Shown: positions 28,071 through 37,756 of the stretch, piece after piece
How the letters are laid out: each line of letters starts with the position of its first letter
Numbering within the stretch: the first letter of the stretch is position 1
Assembly (NCBI GenBank): GCA_963741355.1
Contig: CAVUIG010000015.1
Span: 139,635-203,634 of the forward strand
Reading direction: 5' to 3'
Length of the DNA: 64,000 nucleotides
Origin: CAIWHR01 sp963741355
GTDB taxonomy: Bacteria > Pseudomonadota > Gammaproteobacteria > Burkholderiales > Casimicrobiaceae
Translations under genes and position numbers: made by a program
Notes under the pieces: model-generated
Told to the model about the DNA's origin: nothing
Database searches by the model: none
The model's input: the letters and a program-made list of their open reading frames with translations, nothing else

Positions 28071-29846
28071 GGGTTCCCTGCGGGCGCGGGAAACCGAAGC
28101 GTATCCGGGTAGGAGAGCACCTCGACCAGGCGCCCGGTGCGGATGTCCTCCTGCGTGGCCTGCCACCATTCCGCCGTCAGCAGGTCGGCGTGGTGATAGG
28201 TGAAGGATTCGCGCGTGCGCGGGTCGGTCAGCAGGAATGTCGCGAACTCCTCCGGGAAGACGTCGTGCGGCCCGACCGGATACCAGACGTCGTCCGACAT
28301 CTCGTCGATTCCGGGGGGCGGCGCCGGAATCCGGCGGAACGTGCAGTCGGTGAGGTATTCGATTTCGTCATAGTCGTAGAACACAACCCGGCCGAACCGC
28401 GTCAGACCGAAATTCTTGAACAGCAGGTCGCCGGCGAAGATGTTGACCCTCGCGAGCTCGCGGATCGCGTCGCCGTATTCGGCCAGCGCGTGCGCGCGCT
28501 GCGCATCGTCGCAGCGTGCGAGATACAGGTTGAGCGGCTCCATCCGCCGCTCGATGTACAGGTGCTTGATGACGACGTGGTCCGCGTCGAACTCGAGCAC
28601 CGACGGCGCGACGTCCATCAGCTCGGCGATGAGGTCGTCGGAAAAGCGCTCGCGCGGGAACGCGACGTCGGAGTATTCGAGGATGTCGGTCATGCGCCCG
28701 ACGCGGTCGTGATGCTTGACCAGCGTGTACTTCTGCTTGACGCTTCTGCCGGTCCGTGTCCTTGGTGACGGCAATCTTGTCGCGGATCACCTTGAAGACG
28801 TACGGGTAGGACGGCAGCGTGAACACGGTCATCACCAGGCCGCGGATGCCGGGCGCGATGATGAACTTGTCGCGCGAATGCGTGAGATGGTGCAGGAAGT
28901 CGCGGAAGAACAGGTTCTTGCCGGCTTTCTGCAGTCCGATCATCGTGTAGAGCTCGGCCGCCGTCTTGTCGGGCAGCATCGCCCGCAGGAAGGCGACGTA
29001 CGCCGACGGCACCTCCATATCGACCAGGAAGTACGCGCGGTTTGCCGAGAACAGGACCGCGAGCTCGGCCTCGCCCATGAGCAGCGCGTCGAAATACAGC
29101 CTTCCCTCGCCGTCGTGCTTCACCGCGACGACGAAGGGATACGTATTGATGCCGTTGACGATGCGCCCGACGAGGTACGCCGTCTGGTTGCGGATGAAGG
29201 GCGACGACAGCACCTGGATTTGATGATTCGCCTCGAGCACGAACGGCCGCGGGAAACGCTTGCGGAACGCGGCGAGCACGTGCGCGAGATCGTGCCCGAA
29301 GTCGGCGAAGCGCCGCTCGAATCCGAAGTCGAGCACGATGTCGATCAGGGCGGGGCGCAGGCCCTGCTGCATCGGGTAGTAGCTCCGGTACGAAGGCGGG
29401 TCGGCGTCGATGTGCTCGGTGGAGATCGCCGGGCGCACGAAGATGAACTGGTTGTGAAAGTACGCGCGATGCAGGATCTTGACCGACACCGAGTTGAAGA
29501 ACGTCTCCGCGCACTCGGGCTGCTTGTGGTCGATCAGGAGCGAGATGAACTCGCGCTTGACTTCGCCCCACACCGCATCGCGGTCAATTCCCGCGGCGCG
29601 CAGCTCGCGCTCAAGCCGGTCGGCGGTCTCCTGCACCCGCCGGTCGTAGAAGTCGATGCGGTCGCGGCCGACGTGCTGGATCGCGAGCCAGTTGCCGGCG
29701 TCGAAATGCCGTCGCGCCGCGCGCGCGCACTCGCGGAACAGCGCGTAGTGCTTGTCGAAGCCTTCGATCAGGGTGCGCGCGATCGCGCGGGACTGTCCCG
29801 GGACGCTCTCTGCGCGGGTGGCGGCGGCTTTGACGGTGGCTGCCAT
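28055..29846 (-). CDS. aceK: isocitrate dehydrogenase kinase/phosphatase, one frameshift
   Basis: AceK switches isocitrate dehydrogenase on and off by reversible phosphorylation, directing carbon to the glyoxylate shunt. The N-terminal regulatory part and ATP-binding region read from ATG 29846 (IEGFDKHYALFRECARAARR, DFGFERRFADFGHDLAHVL). The C-terminal part (KHHDRVGRMTDILEYSDVAF, ELARVNIFAGDLLFKNFGLT, YDYDEIEYLTDC) is in another frame. The break is at about 28735-28745. About 597 residues result, the normal length. Confidence 0.92.
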
Positions 29847-30157
29847 TGAACGAAACGGGCTGCAGGTCCTTGCGGCCGGGCGGGCAGGGCGACGAACGAC
29901 CTTCGATGATACCCTAACGACTCTGCGCGACCCCGTCCGATGGGCCTTCGGCGCCGCTCCACGCAGCGACGGTGCTCGTGGCCGCGGCGACGACATGGCG
30001 GCGAGCTGCACCGACATCGCGACTGCGCAAGAGCGCGTGACCTGGGGCGCGACGCAGGAGGATCCGAAGGGAACGATGTTCGTCACCTGCCTCGCGGGGC
30101 TGGTGACCGAGGCGCGGCGCGAAGCCCCGTAACGACGCCGCGCACGCGCGGCGGGCG
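29847..30157. other. intergenic stretch upstream of aceK
   Basis: About 310 nt with no convincing gene. A 45-codon open stretch (29994-30132, plus strand) has no good ribosome site. It probably holds the aceK promoter, but I see no clear -35/-10 pair. Confidence 0.4.
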
Positions 30158-30520
30158 TCACTTCATCGCGGCGTCCGCCTCCGCCTTGAAGGCGGCCACG
30201 GCGGTGTTGTGCTCCTCGGTGGCTTTCTTGGCGGCCTCGATGTGCAGGTTCGCCTCGTCCACCAGCGGCTTGGCAAGCGCCTGCTGCTCGGTGACGAACT
30301 TCTTCAGGCAATCGAGGTAGGTGGTGACCGACTTGGCCCAGTTCTTGAGGTAGAGATCCTTGGCTTCGCCGCCGGGGTGCGGCCCTGGTTTCTGGCAATT
30401 GGGTTTCGGGGCGTCGGCCGTGTAGGTGACGGTAGGCGTGGCGGGTACCGCCTGCTGCGCGACGGCGTTCGCCGTGAATGCGGCGAAGGCGACGAGCGCA
30501 AGCGTCCGGATCGGCGTCAT
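30158..30520 (-). CDS. exported helical protein of unknown function
   Basis: A 120-residue protein with a Sec signal peptide (residues 1-22, ending NAVAQ). The mature part contains two cysteines (PNCQKPGP, YLDCLKKF) and a long Ala/Lys/Glu-rich helix at the C-terminus likely to form a coiled coil. I do not recognise the family. It stands alone between aceK and the YpfJ-type gene on the same strand. Confidence 0.7.
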   Translation of the reverse strand: MTPIRTLALVAFAAFTANAVAQQAVPATPTVTYTADAPKPNCQKPGPHPGGEAKDLYLKNWAKSVTTYLDCLKKFVTEQQALAKPLVDEANLHIEAAKKATEEHNTAVAAFKAEADAAMK

Positions 30521-30609
30521 GGCGGATACTCCATAGAATGGCGGAGGCCGCATTGTAGAGCGCCGGACCGCGCGAGCAAAGCCCGTAATTCCGGGCGGCG
30601 TGAGGCGCC

Positions 30610-31515
30610 TCAACGCTGCGCGAACGTGTCGCACCTTCGCATGTCGCCGCTGGCGAGGCCGGTCTTGAACCAGCGCAGGCGCTGCTCGGCGGTGCCGTGC
30701 GTGAAGGATTCCGGCACCACGTAGCCTTGCGTGCGCTTCTGGATCTGGTCGTCGCCGATGGCGGACGCGGCAGTGAATCCTTCCTCGAGGTCGCCCGCGT
30801 CGAGCACGTTGCGCTTTTGCGCGAAATAGCCCCATACGCCGGCATAGCAGTCGGCCTGCAGCTCGAGGCGCACCGACAGCGCGTTGCGGCCGCGTTCGTC
30901 CTGGCGCTGCATCTGCGCGTCCACCTGCTGCATCGTTCCGGTGAGGTTCTGCACGTGATGGCCGATCTCGTGGGCGATCACATACGCCTGCGCGAAATCC
31001 CCGGGCGCCTTGAAGCGGCGCGAGAGCTCATTGAAGAAGGCGGTGTCCAGGTAGACGGCGCGATCCTGCGAGCAATAGAAGGGCCCCACCGAGGCGGAGG
31101 CGCGGCCACATGCGGACTGGACGGCGCCGCGAAAGAGGACGAGCCTGGGTGGAACGTAATGCGTTCCCGCGGCCTGGAAGATCGCGCCCCAGACGTCTTC
31201 GGTGTCGCCGAGAATGCGCGCGGAGAATTCCTTGGCCGGGTCCTGCGGCGCGGCGCTGCCGCCGGGTGCAGGCGCGCTGCGTTGCGGACCGTAGCCGGGC
31301 GCCGGCTGCGCCTGGTCCTGCGGCGCGGGCCCGCCGGAGTCGAGCCCGCCGATCAGCGTCAGCGGATTCACGCCGAAGAGCAGGCTCACGATCACGATGA
31401 GTATCAGCGCCCCGCCGCCGAGCTTCATTCCGCCGCCGCCGGGGAACCCGCCCCCCGAATCCATCCCGGTGCGGTCCTCGACGTTGTCGCTGCGTCGAAA
31501 ATCTTCCCACTTCAT
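30610..31515 (-). CDS. YpfJ-family neutral zinc metallopeptidase
   Basis: A 301-residue putative membrane-anchored metalloprotease. The N-terminus MKWEDFRRSDNVEDRTG is the family signature, followed by a Gly-rich stretch, one transmembrane helix (~residues 35-52), a Pro/Gln-rich linker and the catalytic domain with AHEIGHHVQN. A later LELQADCYAGVW gives the third zinc ligand. Physiological substrate unknown. Confidence 0.9.
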   Translation of the reverse strand: MKWEDFRRSDNVEDRTGMDSGGGFPGGGGMKLGGGALILIVIVSLLFGVNPLTLIGGLDSGGPAPQDQAQPAPGYGPQRSAPAPGGSAAPQDPAKEFSARILGDTEDVWGAIFQAAGTHYVPPRLVLFRGAVQSACGRASASVGPFYCSQDRAVYLDTAFFNELSRRFKAPGDFAQAYVIAHEIGHHVQNLTGTMQQVDAQMQRQDERGRNALSVRLELQADCYAGVWGYFAQKRNVLDAGDLEEGFTAASAIGDDQIQKRTQGYVVPESFTHGTAEQRLRWFKTGLASGDMRRCDTFAQR

Positions 31516-31649
31516 CCCGTCTCCCGAGCGGCGCCGAGGTGCGTCTCGGCGCGGCAGCGTCGCGGTGCGCGTGCGACGCGCCGCATCGAGCGCATTATCG
31601 TCGTGCCGCCGATCGGCGGCAATCGCGCGCCGGGCGGTCCCGGCAAGGC

Positions 31650-32768
31650 TCAGGGCTTCAGCGCGCGGTAGAGGAAGGGCAGGCTGACGTTCATCCGGTA
31701 GTCGATGTCGGAATGATTGTCGTCGAATTCCTCGTAGGTGTGGCGGACTCCCGCCAGCGCGAGTCGCTCCGAGAGGATCCTGGCCCCGTAGTGGATGTGA
31801 TACTGGTCGCGCGACCCGCAGTCGACGTAGATGCCCTTCAGCGAACGCAGGTTCTCGCGGTAGCGGCCGACGAGGTGGATCGGATCGTTCGCGAGCCAGC
31901 GCTTCCAGCGCGCGTCGAGCATCGCCCCCGTCTCCAGATTGAACGGCAGCCGGAAGCCGAGCGGCGCCGCGGGATCCGGATCGTAGCTCGCCGCCATGCA
32001 GACGTTCATGATCGCGTGGCCTTCGGCGAGCGAGAGCTTCTCCTTCACCCATACCGCTTCGAGGAAGCGGCGCACCCGGCCGTCGTCGTGGCCGGTCGCG
32101 AGTCCCTTGCGCGCCTTCGTTTCGGCGAGCACGTCGTAGCGGCCCTCGCGAACCTTCGGCACGCGGTATTTCGCGAGCTCGTTCAGCGTGTTCGGCCAGT
32201 CGTGCCGGTAGACGAAGTCGAAGTAGGCGTCGCCCGAGTGATCGGCGACGGCGCCCCAGTGCTGCGGATATTTCATCCCGTGGATGATCGCGCCGTAGCC
32301 GCCGGAGGACTTGCCGAAGCAGCCCCGGTGCTCGCGCGAGGCGAGCGTGCGGAATTCCCGGTCGACGAAAGGAATGATCTCGCGCGTGAGGTAGTCCGCG
32401 TAGCGCCCGACCGCCGTCGAATTGATGTACTGGTTCCCGCCGAGGCAGGTGAAGCAGTCGGGGAAGACGAGGATCACCGGCCCCATCTTTTTCTCGTGGA
32501 TGAGCCGCGCCGCGCGCTCGATGACGTTTTCCCCGAACGGCTTCCAGTTGACGTGCGCGAGGCCCGAGCCGGTGAAGCCCACGAGGTCGTAGAGCACGGG
32601 ATACCGTCGGCGGCGCCCCCCCGGACTGGCGCGATCGTAGTCCGGCGGCAGCCAGACGCCGAGGCTGCGCACGTGCGGATCGCCGAGCGGATTGCCGGCA
32701 AGCACCTTGGACGTGTACTCCCGCACGACCAGCGTGCCGGAGGAGGTCAGAGGACGTTTACGGGCCAT
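31650..32768 (-). CDS. esterase D / enterochelin esterase-like hydrolase
   Basis: A 372-residue alpha/beta hydrolase of the putative esterase (Esterase_D) family. The nucleophile elbow is FGKSSGGYGAI, the acid is probably Asp in GSRDQYHIH, and the base is His in DDNHSDIDYR. No signal peptide is present. Substrates may be siderophore esters, S-formylglutathione or acyl esters; nothing nearby decides. Confidence 0.82.
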   Translation of the reverse strand: MARKRPLTSSGTLVVREYTSKVLAGNPLGDPHVRSLGVWLPPDYDRASPGGRRRRYPVLYDLVGFTGSGLAHVNWKPFGENVIERAARLIHEKKMGPVILVFPDCFTCLGGNQYINSTAVGRYADYLTREIIPFVDREFRTLASREHRGCFGKSSGGYGAIIHGMKYPQHWGAVADHSGDAYFDFVYRHDWPNTLNELAKYRVPKVREGRYDVLAETKARKGLATGHDDGRVRRFLEAVWVKEKLSLAEGHAIMNVCMAASYDPDPAAPLGFRLPFNLETGAMLDARWKRWLANDPIHLVGRYRENLRSLKGIYVDCGSRDQYHIHYGARILSERLALAGVRHTYEEFDDNHSDIDYRMNVSLPFLYRALKP

Positions 32769-32855
32769 CGGGCGATCTCGCAGGAAGGGAGCGCCGCGAT
32801 TGTGCCGGGATGCGCGGCCCCGGGCAATGCGCAGGGGCCGGGATCCGCGGCGATG

Positions 32856-33323
32856 TCAGGCCCGCTCTTCGCGCAGCATCGACCCCTTGCAGCGCCGCGT
32901 GCCGCAGCGACAGGTGAACGCCTCGCGGATCTTGCGCGTGACGCGGCCTTCCCACGACAGGAGGTAGTCGTAGGTGAGTTCCTCGCCCGCGCTGATCTTG
33001 CGCCGTGCCTCGATGTAGACGCGGCCGTCCTCGTCCTCGTAGGTCTCGCAGTTGGGATCGCACGAATGATTGATCCAGCGGGCGGCGTTGCCGCGCCGGC
33101 CGGCGTCGATCACCTTGCCGTCGGCGAGCTCGAACACGAACGTGTGGTACGGGTTCGCGGGGTCGCTGTCGGGACGCCGCGATGCGACGGCCCACGTGGT
33201 GCGCTCGCCGCGGTATTCGAGGATGGTCGTTCCCTTGCCGATCGCGCAGGCGGCGAATACGCCGCGGCCGTGGATGATCGAGTGACGAACGCGATAGAGC
33301 GGCTTGCTTTTGGCAGAGGACAT
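32856..33323 (-). CDS. SET-domain protein (lysine methyltransferase-like)
   Basis: A 155-residue protein made almost wholly of a SET domain. Motifs: IHGRGVFAA, the SAM/knot motif WINHSCDPNCE, ELTYDY with the catalytic tyrosine, and a post-SET zinc motif CRCGTRRC. SET enzymes methylate lysine; bacterial targets are mostly unknown and may include ribosomal or nucleoid proteins. ATG 33323 starts at the domain; an upstream in-frame start at 33359 is possible. Bacterial SET proteins are often viewed as transferred from eukaryotes. Confidence 0.9.
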   Translation of the reverse strand: MSSAKSKPLYRVRHSIIHGRGVFAACAIGKGTTILEYRGERTTWAVASRRPDSDPANPYHTFVFELADGKVIDAGRRGNAARWINHSCDPNCETYEDEDGRVYIEARRKISAGEELTYDYLLSWEGRVTRKIREAFTCRCGTRRCKGSMLREERA

Positions 33324-33444
33324 CGTGAAAAGGTCGAAATCCGGGCGGCTCGCCGGCACGAGCGATATTGACGTCCTCGAATTTTAGCGTATGTGCCTGC
33401 GCCGCGCGAGCGACGGCCCGCCCGCGGGGCAACTTGCCGCGTGC

Positions 33445-33597
33445 TCAGCGGCCTTTCGCCCCGGACTTCGCACGCGGGGCGATGCGCATGACCGGCGCCG
33501 GCGGCGGACGCCGCGCCTGCTGTGTATGCGGAACCTCGGCAAAGCTGCCGGACTTGTTCTTGGGGCCCTTGAAAGCGCCGCCCTTGCCTTTGCTCAT
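33445..33597 (-). CDS. small basic protein, 50 residues
   Basis: A short gene with a very good ribosome site: GGAGG 5-6 nt before ATG 33597. The product starts MSKGKGGAFKGPKNKSG, is rich in Lys, Arg, Gly and Pro, has no cysteine or membrane segment, and ends AKSGAKGR. This composition suggests a disordered nucleic-acid-binding or ribosome-associated peptide. It lies between the SET-domain gene and the heme-HAMP gene on the same strand. Family not recognised. Confidence 0.7.
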   Translation of the reverse strand: MSKGKGGAFKGPKNKSGSFAEVPHTQQARRPPPAPVMRIAPRAKSGAKGR

Positions 33598-33661
33598 GAA
33601 GACCTCCGTTGTGCGCTGGCCGAATTCGTTGTGTGTCCGGAGTCCGGGAGCCCGCAGGCTC

Positions 33662-34600
33662 CTAGGCCGACGGTTTCTTGCCGGTAAGCCGCTGGATCGC
33701 CATGTTGATGCTGATGCGCAGACGCTCGGTCGCGATCATCAGCTGATGAAGCTCGTTGCCGCTGCGCTGCGACACGCGCGCCAGGCCGAGATCGGCCGGC
33801 TTGCCGAGCGAGATCTGCTGCGTCGCCGCCGTCAGGCGCCGCACCGGCGCGACCACCGCGTAATACATGAATAGCATAGCGATCACGAACGCGGCGATGA
33901 TCATCACCAGCTCCCACACCCCGACGACGTTGAGGGCGATGTCCCAGAACGAGCGCGCCGGCAGGCGGACGCTGATGATTCCGGCGACGTCGCCTTCCTT
34001 GAATCCGAACCCGTTCGTCGTGCCGTATCGCACCTTCACGTCCTCGGGCGCCTTCGCCGCGTCGCCGTGGCAGGCGATGCACGACGCCTTCTGGTAGACG
34101 GCGCGCGCATAGCGGAAGCCCACCGGCGTGAGCTCGTAGTATTCCTTGAGCTTGTTGTCGCGAATCTGGCGCAGCGCACCTTCCTCGAACGCGTCCGGCC
34201 GGTTGTTCGGGTTCATCACGTTGTGCGAGGTCAGCCGGAACTTCGACGGTGACGGCGAGCGCTCGACGGCTTCGGAGAACTCGCGCTGCGCGAGCGCGGG
34301 ATTCTTCGAATAGAACTCGACCGGGGTGAGCTTGCCGGCGGCGCCCGCCGCGGGGTCGTCCGGCTGCAGCAGGCTCACGTGACCCAGAAAGCTCTTGTCG
34401 TCGTCCTTCACCCAGACGCGCCCGTATTGCGCGACCCACGAGCCGAAGGCGTCGACGTTGTCGGCGACGGTTTCCGCCTGGCTCTTCAGCTGGTTGACGT
34501 AGATCCGGTCGAGAATGAGGTAGAACGCCGCCCCCACGAGGGTCAGCGCGAGCAGGAACACGACGGCGAATTGAACGGTCAGCGAACGATTATTCAGCAT
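33662..34600 (-). CDS. membrane sensor-like protein: Tll0287/DUF3365 heme domain plus HAMP
   Basis: A 312-residue protein. A transmembrane helix (residues 9-28) precedes a periplasmic DUF3365-like domain containing a CIACH c-type heme site. A second membrane helix (about 225-250) leads to a HAMP segment (VVAPVRRLTAATQQISLG ...), after which the protein ends. There is no kinase, cyclase or chemotaxis output domain, so it must signal through a partner or be a heme-based redox adaptor. A small unknown gene lies 104 nt upstream. Confidence 0.82.
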   Translation of the reverse strand: MLNNRSLTVQFAVVFLLALTLVGAAFYLILDRIYVNQLKSQAETVADNVDAFGSWVAQYGRVWVKDDDKSFLGHVSLLQPDDPAAGAAGKLTPVEFYSKNPALAQREFSEAVERSPSPSKFRLTSHNVMNPNNRPDAFEEGALRQIRDNKLKEYYELTPVGFRYARAVYQKASCIACHGDAAKAPEDVKVRYGTTNGFGFKEGDVAGIISVRLPARSFWDIALNVVGVWELVMIIAAFVIAMLFMYYAVVAPVRRLTAATQQISLGKPADLGLARVSQRSGNELHQLMIATERLRISINMAIQRLTGKKPSA

Positions 34601-34704
34601 GGTGGCCTTTCTCGATCAACCGGACGCTCGGCCGGCGAGGGCTGCGTTGCGATGCCGCGGCGGCATCGATCGGGCTTTTCTGCGGCAATGGGATCGCATG
34701 CGCG

Positions 34705-34959
34705 TTAGCGGACGCCGACGAGCGCGCGCGCCTGCAGCACGAATTCGGCGCGCTGCTCGCGGTCCTCGATCTCCTTCGCGAGCAATGCCATGTAGTCGTC
34801 GACGTCGCTGGTCTTCATCTTGTTGCCGGAGGCGAGCCAGCGGGCGCGCGCCTCCCCGGTGATCATCTGCCCGAACGGCCCCACCTGTTCGATGAACAGC
34901 GCATCGATGGCGTCGCACAGCTGCAGCAGGATGGGAAGTGCGCGGAAGGGCCCCGTCAT
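34705..34959 (-). CDS. hypothetical protein, 84 residues
   Basis: A small, mostly helical soluble protein (FRALPILLQLCDAIDALFIEQ; acidic C-terminal helix with DREQRAEFVLQAR). No motif is recognised. It is directly upstream of the heme-HAMP gene on the same strand with a 104-nt gap, so it may be co-expressed. Confidence 0.6.
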   Translation of the reverse strand: MTGPFRALPILLQLCDAIDALFIEQVGPFGQMITGEARARWLASGNKMKTSDVDDYMALLAKEIEDREQRAEFVLQARALVGVR

Positions 34960-35130
34960 GTCCGGTGCGATCCTCGTCGTTATGGTTCGTGCGCCCGCAC
35001 GGCGCCCGCGGCGCCGACCGCCCGGGACGCATTCCCGTGACGGCGGAGTGAAGGCTATGCGTCCGCGCGCCGGGCGTCAAGGAATCCGGTGCAGGACGCA
35101 TGCGTGCGCGGTGCAGGACCGGCCCGCGGG

Positions 35131-36111
35131 TCAATGCGACGCCGAGAGCGTCAGGACGAGCGGCACGGTCAGCGCGGCGAGCGCGGTCGACACGAGGAGG
35201 CTCGCCGCCACCGGTCCCTCGAGCGTGTTGAACTCGCGCGACATGAGGTAGACGTTGGCGCCTACCGGCAGCGCGGCCAGCAACACGACGACTTGCGTCT
35301 CGAGCTCGGGCAGCCCCGCGACGCGCGCGAGCAGCAACACCGCGAGCGGCTGCACGGCGAGCTTCAGCACGGTGATCGCCGCGCTCTCGCGCCAGCCCTC
35401 GCGAATGCCGAATTCGGCGAGTCCCATGCCGAGCGCGATGAGCGACAGCGGGACGGCCGGCTGGCCGACGAGCTCGAGCGTGCGGTCGACGATCGCGGGC
35501 AGCGGCAGGCCGGCAAGGCCCCACGCGGTCCCCGCCAGGATGCCGCCGACGATCGGGTTGGTGATCACGCCGCGCACGGTCTTCGCGAGCCCCGGGACGG
35601 ACAGGTCGCGATGGCGCGCCCATTCGACGGAGACGGTGACGAGCGTCCACAGGATCAGCGCGTTGAAAACGAGCACCAGCGATATGGCGGGCATCGCGGC
35701 GTCGCCCAGCGCGATGCGCGCGATCGGCACCCCGAGCAGCACGTTGTTGGAAAAGATGCCGCCCATCGCGAACACCGATTGCGCCGTGCCGTCCATTCGA
35801 AACATCGCGTAGCCCAGCACCCGCCCGATGGCGAACACGACGAGGCACGCGCCGAAGAACACGATCAGCAGCGTCGGGTCGACCGGCGGCAGCCGCGAGA
35901 AGTCGCTCATCAGCCGGAACAGGAAGGCCGGAATGGCGATCGTGAACACGAACCGCGTGAGCCAGTCGGCGGCGACGGTCGGCCAGCGTCCCCAGCGCAT
36001 CAGCGCGAAGCCCACGCCGACCAGCAGGAAGAGCGGTGCGGTGAGCGCGAGGACGGAGAGGAAGGACTGGATCAAAGGTCGCGGGCGGCGCTTGTCGCCG
36101 CATCGGCGCAT
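35131..36111 (-). CDS. AEC-family auxin-efflux-carrier-like transporter
   Basis: A membrane transporter of ~315-327 residues with about ten hydrophobic helices in two halves. Typical AEC features: LFLLVGVGFALMRWG at the first helix, FSNNVLLGVPIARIAL in the middle and LPVGANVYLMSREF in the second half. Members export organic acids such as malate or malonate. The start is unclear: ATG 36111 adds a basic leader, while TTG 36075 begins right at the first helix as in most relatives. Neither has a good ribosome site. Confidence 0.85.
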   Translation of the reverse strand: MRRCGDKRRPRPLIQSFLSVLALTAPLFLLVGVGFALMRWGRWPTVAADWLTRFVFTIAIPAFLFRLMSDFSRLPPVDPTLLIVFFGACLVVFAIGRVLGYAMFRMDGTAQSVFAMGGIFSNNVLLGVPIARIALGDAAMPAISLVLVFNALILWTLVTVSVEWARHRDLSVPGLAKTVRGVITNPIVGGILAGTAWGLAGLPLPAIVDRTLELVGQPAVPLSLIALGMGLAEFGIREGWRESAAITVLKLAVQPLAVLLLARVAGLPELETQVVVLLAALPVGANVYLMSREFNTLEGPVAASLLVSTALAALTVPLVLTLSASH

Positions 36112-36400
36112 TCGCGCCGAAGGTCGCGGGCGCGGCGGCCGACGCCGGATCGGCACGCTGGCCATTGTAGAGGGGAATGTGTCGGCGCGCCGCGATCCGC
36201 CTGATCGCCCGTCGCTGCCGGCGCCGGGACGACTCGCTTCCCGATTCGGCTAGAATGCCGGCAGCGCCGGATCGCCCCTGTCGCATGAAGGCGCCGGATG
36301 GCCCGATCGCCGTGGCGCGCGCCGCAGTGCGGTGGAAGTCCAGGCGTCACGAAGAACAACGCACGCGCCCGCGGCAATCGCGGCGCGGAGGAGAAATCGC

Positions 36401-37748
36401 GTGACACAGGGAATCGCGACCGACGCGGCGGCCGCCGTCCTCGGGATGAATCCGATGTGGATCGCCACGGGGATCCTTCTCGCGGTCTACGGCGTCATCA
36501 TGACCGACCGCGTCAACCGCGCGATCCTCGCGCTGCTGGGCGCGGGAGCGCTGATCTTCGTCGGCGTGCTGACCCAGGACGAGGCGCTGCGCGCGGTCGA
36601 CTTCAACACGCTCGGGCTCCTGCTCGGCATGATGCTGATCGTGAACGTCACCCGGCGCTCCGGCGTCTTCGAATACGTCGCGATCTGGTCGGCGAAAAAA
36701 GTCCATGCGGCGCCGTGGGGCGTGCTGCTGATGATGTGCGTGGTCACCGCGGTGTTCTCGGCATTCCTCGACAACGTGACGACGGTGCTGCTGACGGTGC
36801 CGGTCACGCTGCACATCACGTCGGCGCTGAAGGTCAAGCCGTACCCCTTCCTCTTCGCGCAGATCATCTCGTCGAACATCGGCGGCACGGCGACCCTGAT
36901 CGGCGATCCGCCGAACATCATGATCGGCTCGGCGGCGAACCTCACGTTCAACGACTTCGGCGAGCACCTGACGCCGGTCATTCTCGTAGTCTTCGTCGCG
37001 ACGATGATCCCGTTCTACCTGACCTGGGGCCGCAAGATGAAGGCGGCCGAACAGGATCGCCAGCGGGTGATGGCCTTCCGCGAAGATGAGGCGATCACCG
37101 ATCCGCGCCTGCTGAAGCAGTCGCTCGCCGTCATCGCGCTGGTGATCGCCGGGTTCATGCTGCAGCGGCAGATCAAGATCGAGCCGGCGACCATCGCCGT
37201 GTTCGGCGCCGCGGTGCTGCTGCTGCTCGACAACTTCGGCCGGCCGGCGGAGGAGCAGTCGCAGCGCGTCCATGCGGCGCTCTCCGAGGCCGAGTGGATC
37301 ACGCTGATGTTCTTCCTCGGGCTTTTCGTCGTCGTTCACGGCGTCGTCAAGACCGGCCTCATCGACATCCTCGCGCAGGATATGCTGCGGGCGACCGGCG
37401 GCGATTTCGCCGCCACGGCGGTCGCGATCCTCTGGTCTTCGGCGTTTCTTTCAGCGATCATCGACAACATTCCGTTCGTCGCGACGATGATCCCGCTGAT
37501 CAAGGCGATGGCTCCGGCGTTCGGCGGCGACGCCGCGCTGATGCCGCTCTGGTGGGCGCTGTCGCTCGGAGCCTGCCTCGGCGGCAACGGAACGCTGATC
37601 GGCGCATCGGCGAACCTCGTCGTCGCGGGGCTCGCGGAGCGCGCGGGCATCGACGTTCCGGTTCGTCGAATACCTGAAGCTCGCGTTTCCGCTGATGGTG
37701 CTCTCGATCGTGATCTGCAACGCCTACGTCGTGCTGCGTTACCTCTGA
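36401..37748 (+). CDS. ArsB/NhaD-superfamily ion transporter, frameshift near the end
   Basis: A ~448-residue permease of the ArsB/NhaD/SLC13-like superfamily with about 11-12 helices. Both re-entrant loops are visible: SAFLDNVTTVLLTVPV with IGDPPNIMIGSAANL, and IIDNIPFVATMIPLI with GGNGTLIGASANLVVAG. The GTG at 36401 follows GGAGGAG by 7 nt. One extra G near 37661-37663 shifts the last ~28 codons; correcting it gives FVEYLKLAFPLMVLS and a stop at 37746-37748. Left uncorrected, the reading frame runs on into the next gene. Substrate (Na+/H+, arsenite or an anion) is open. Confidence 0.85.
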
Positions 37749-37756
37749 GGAACGCC

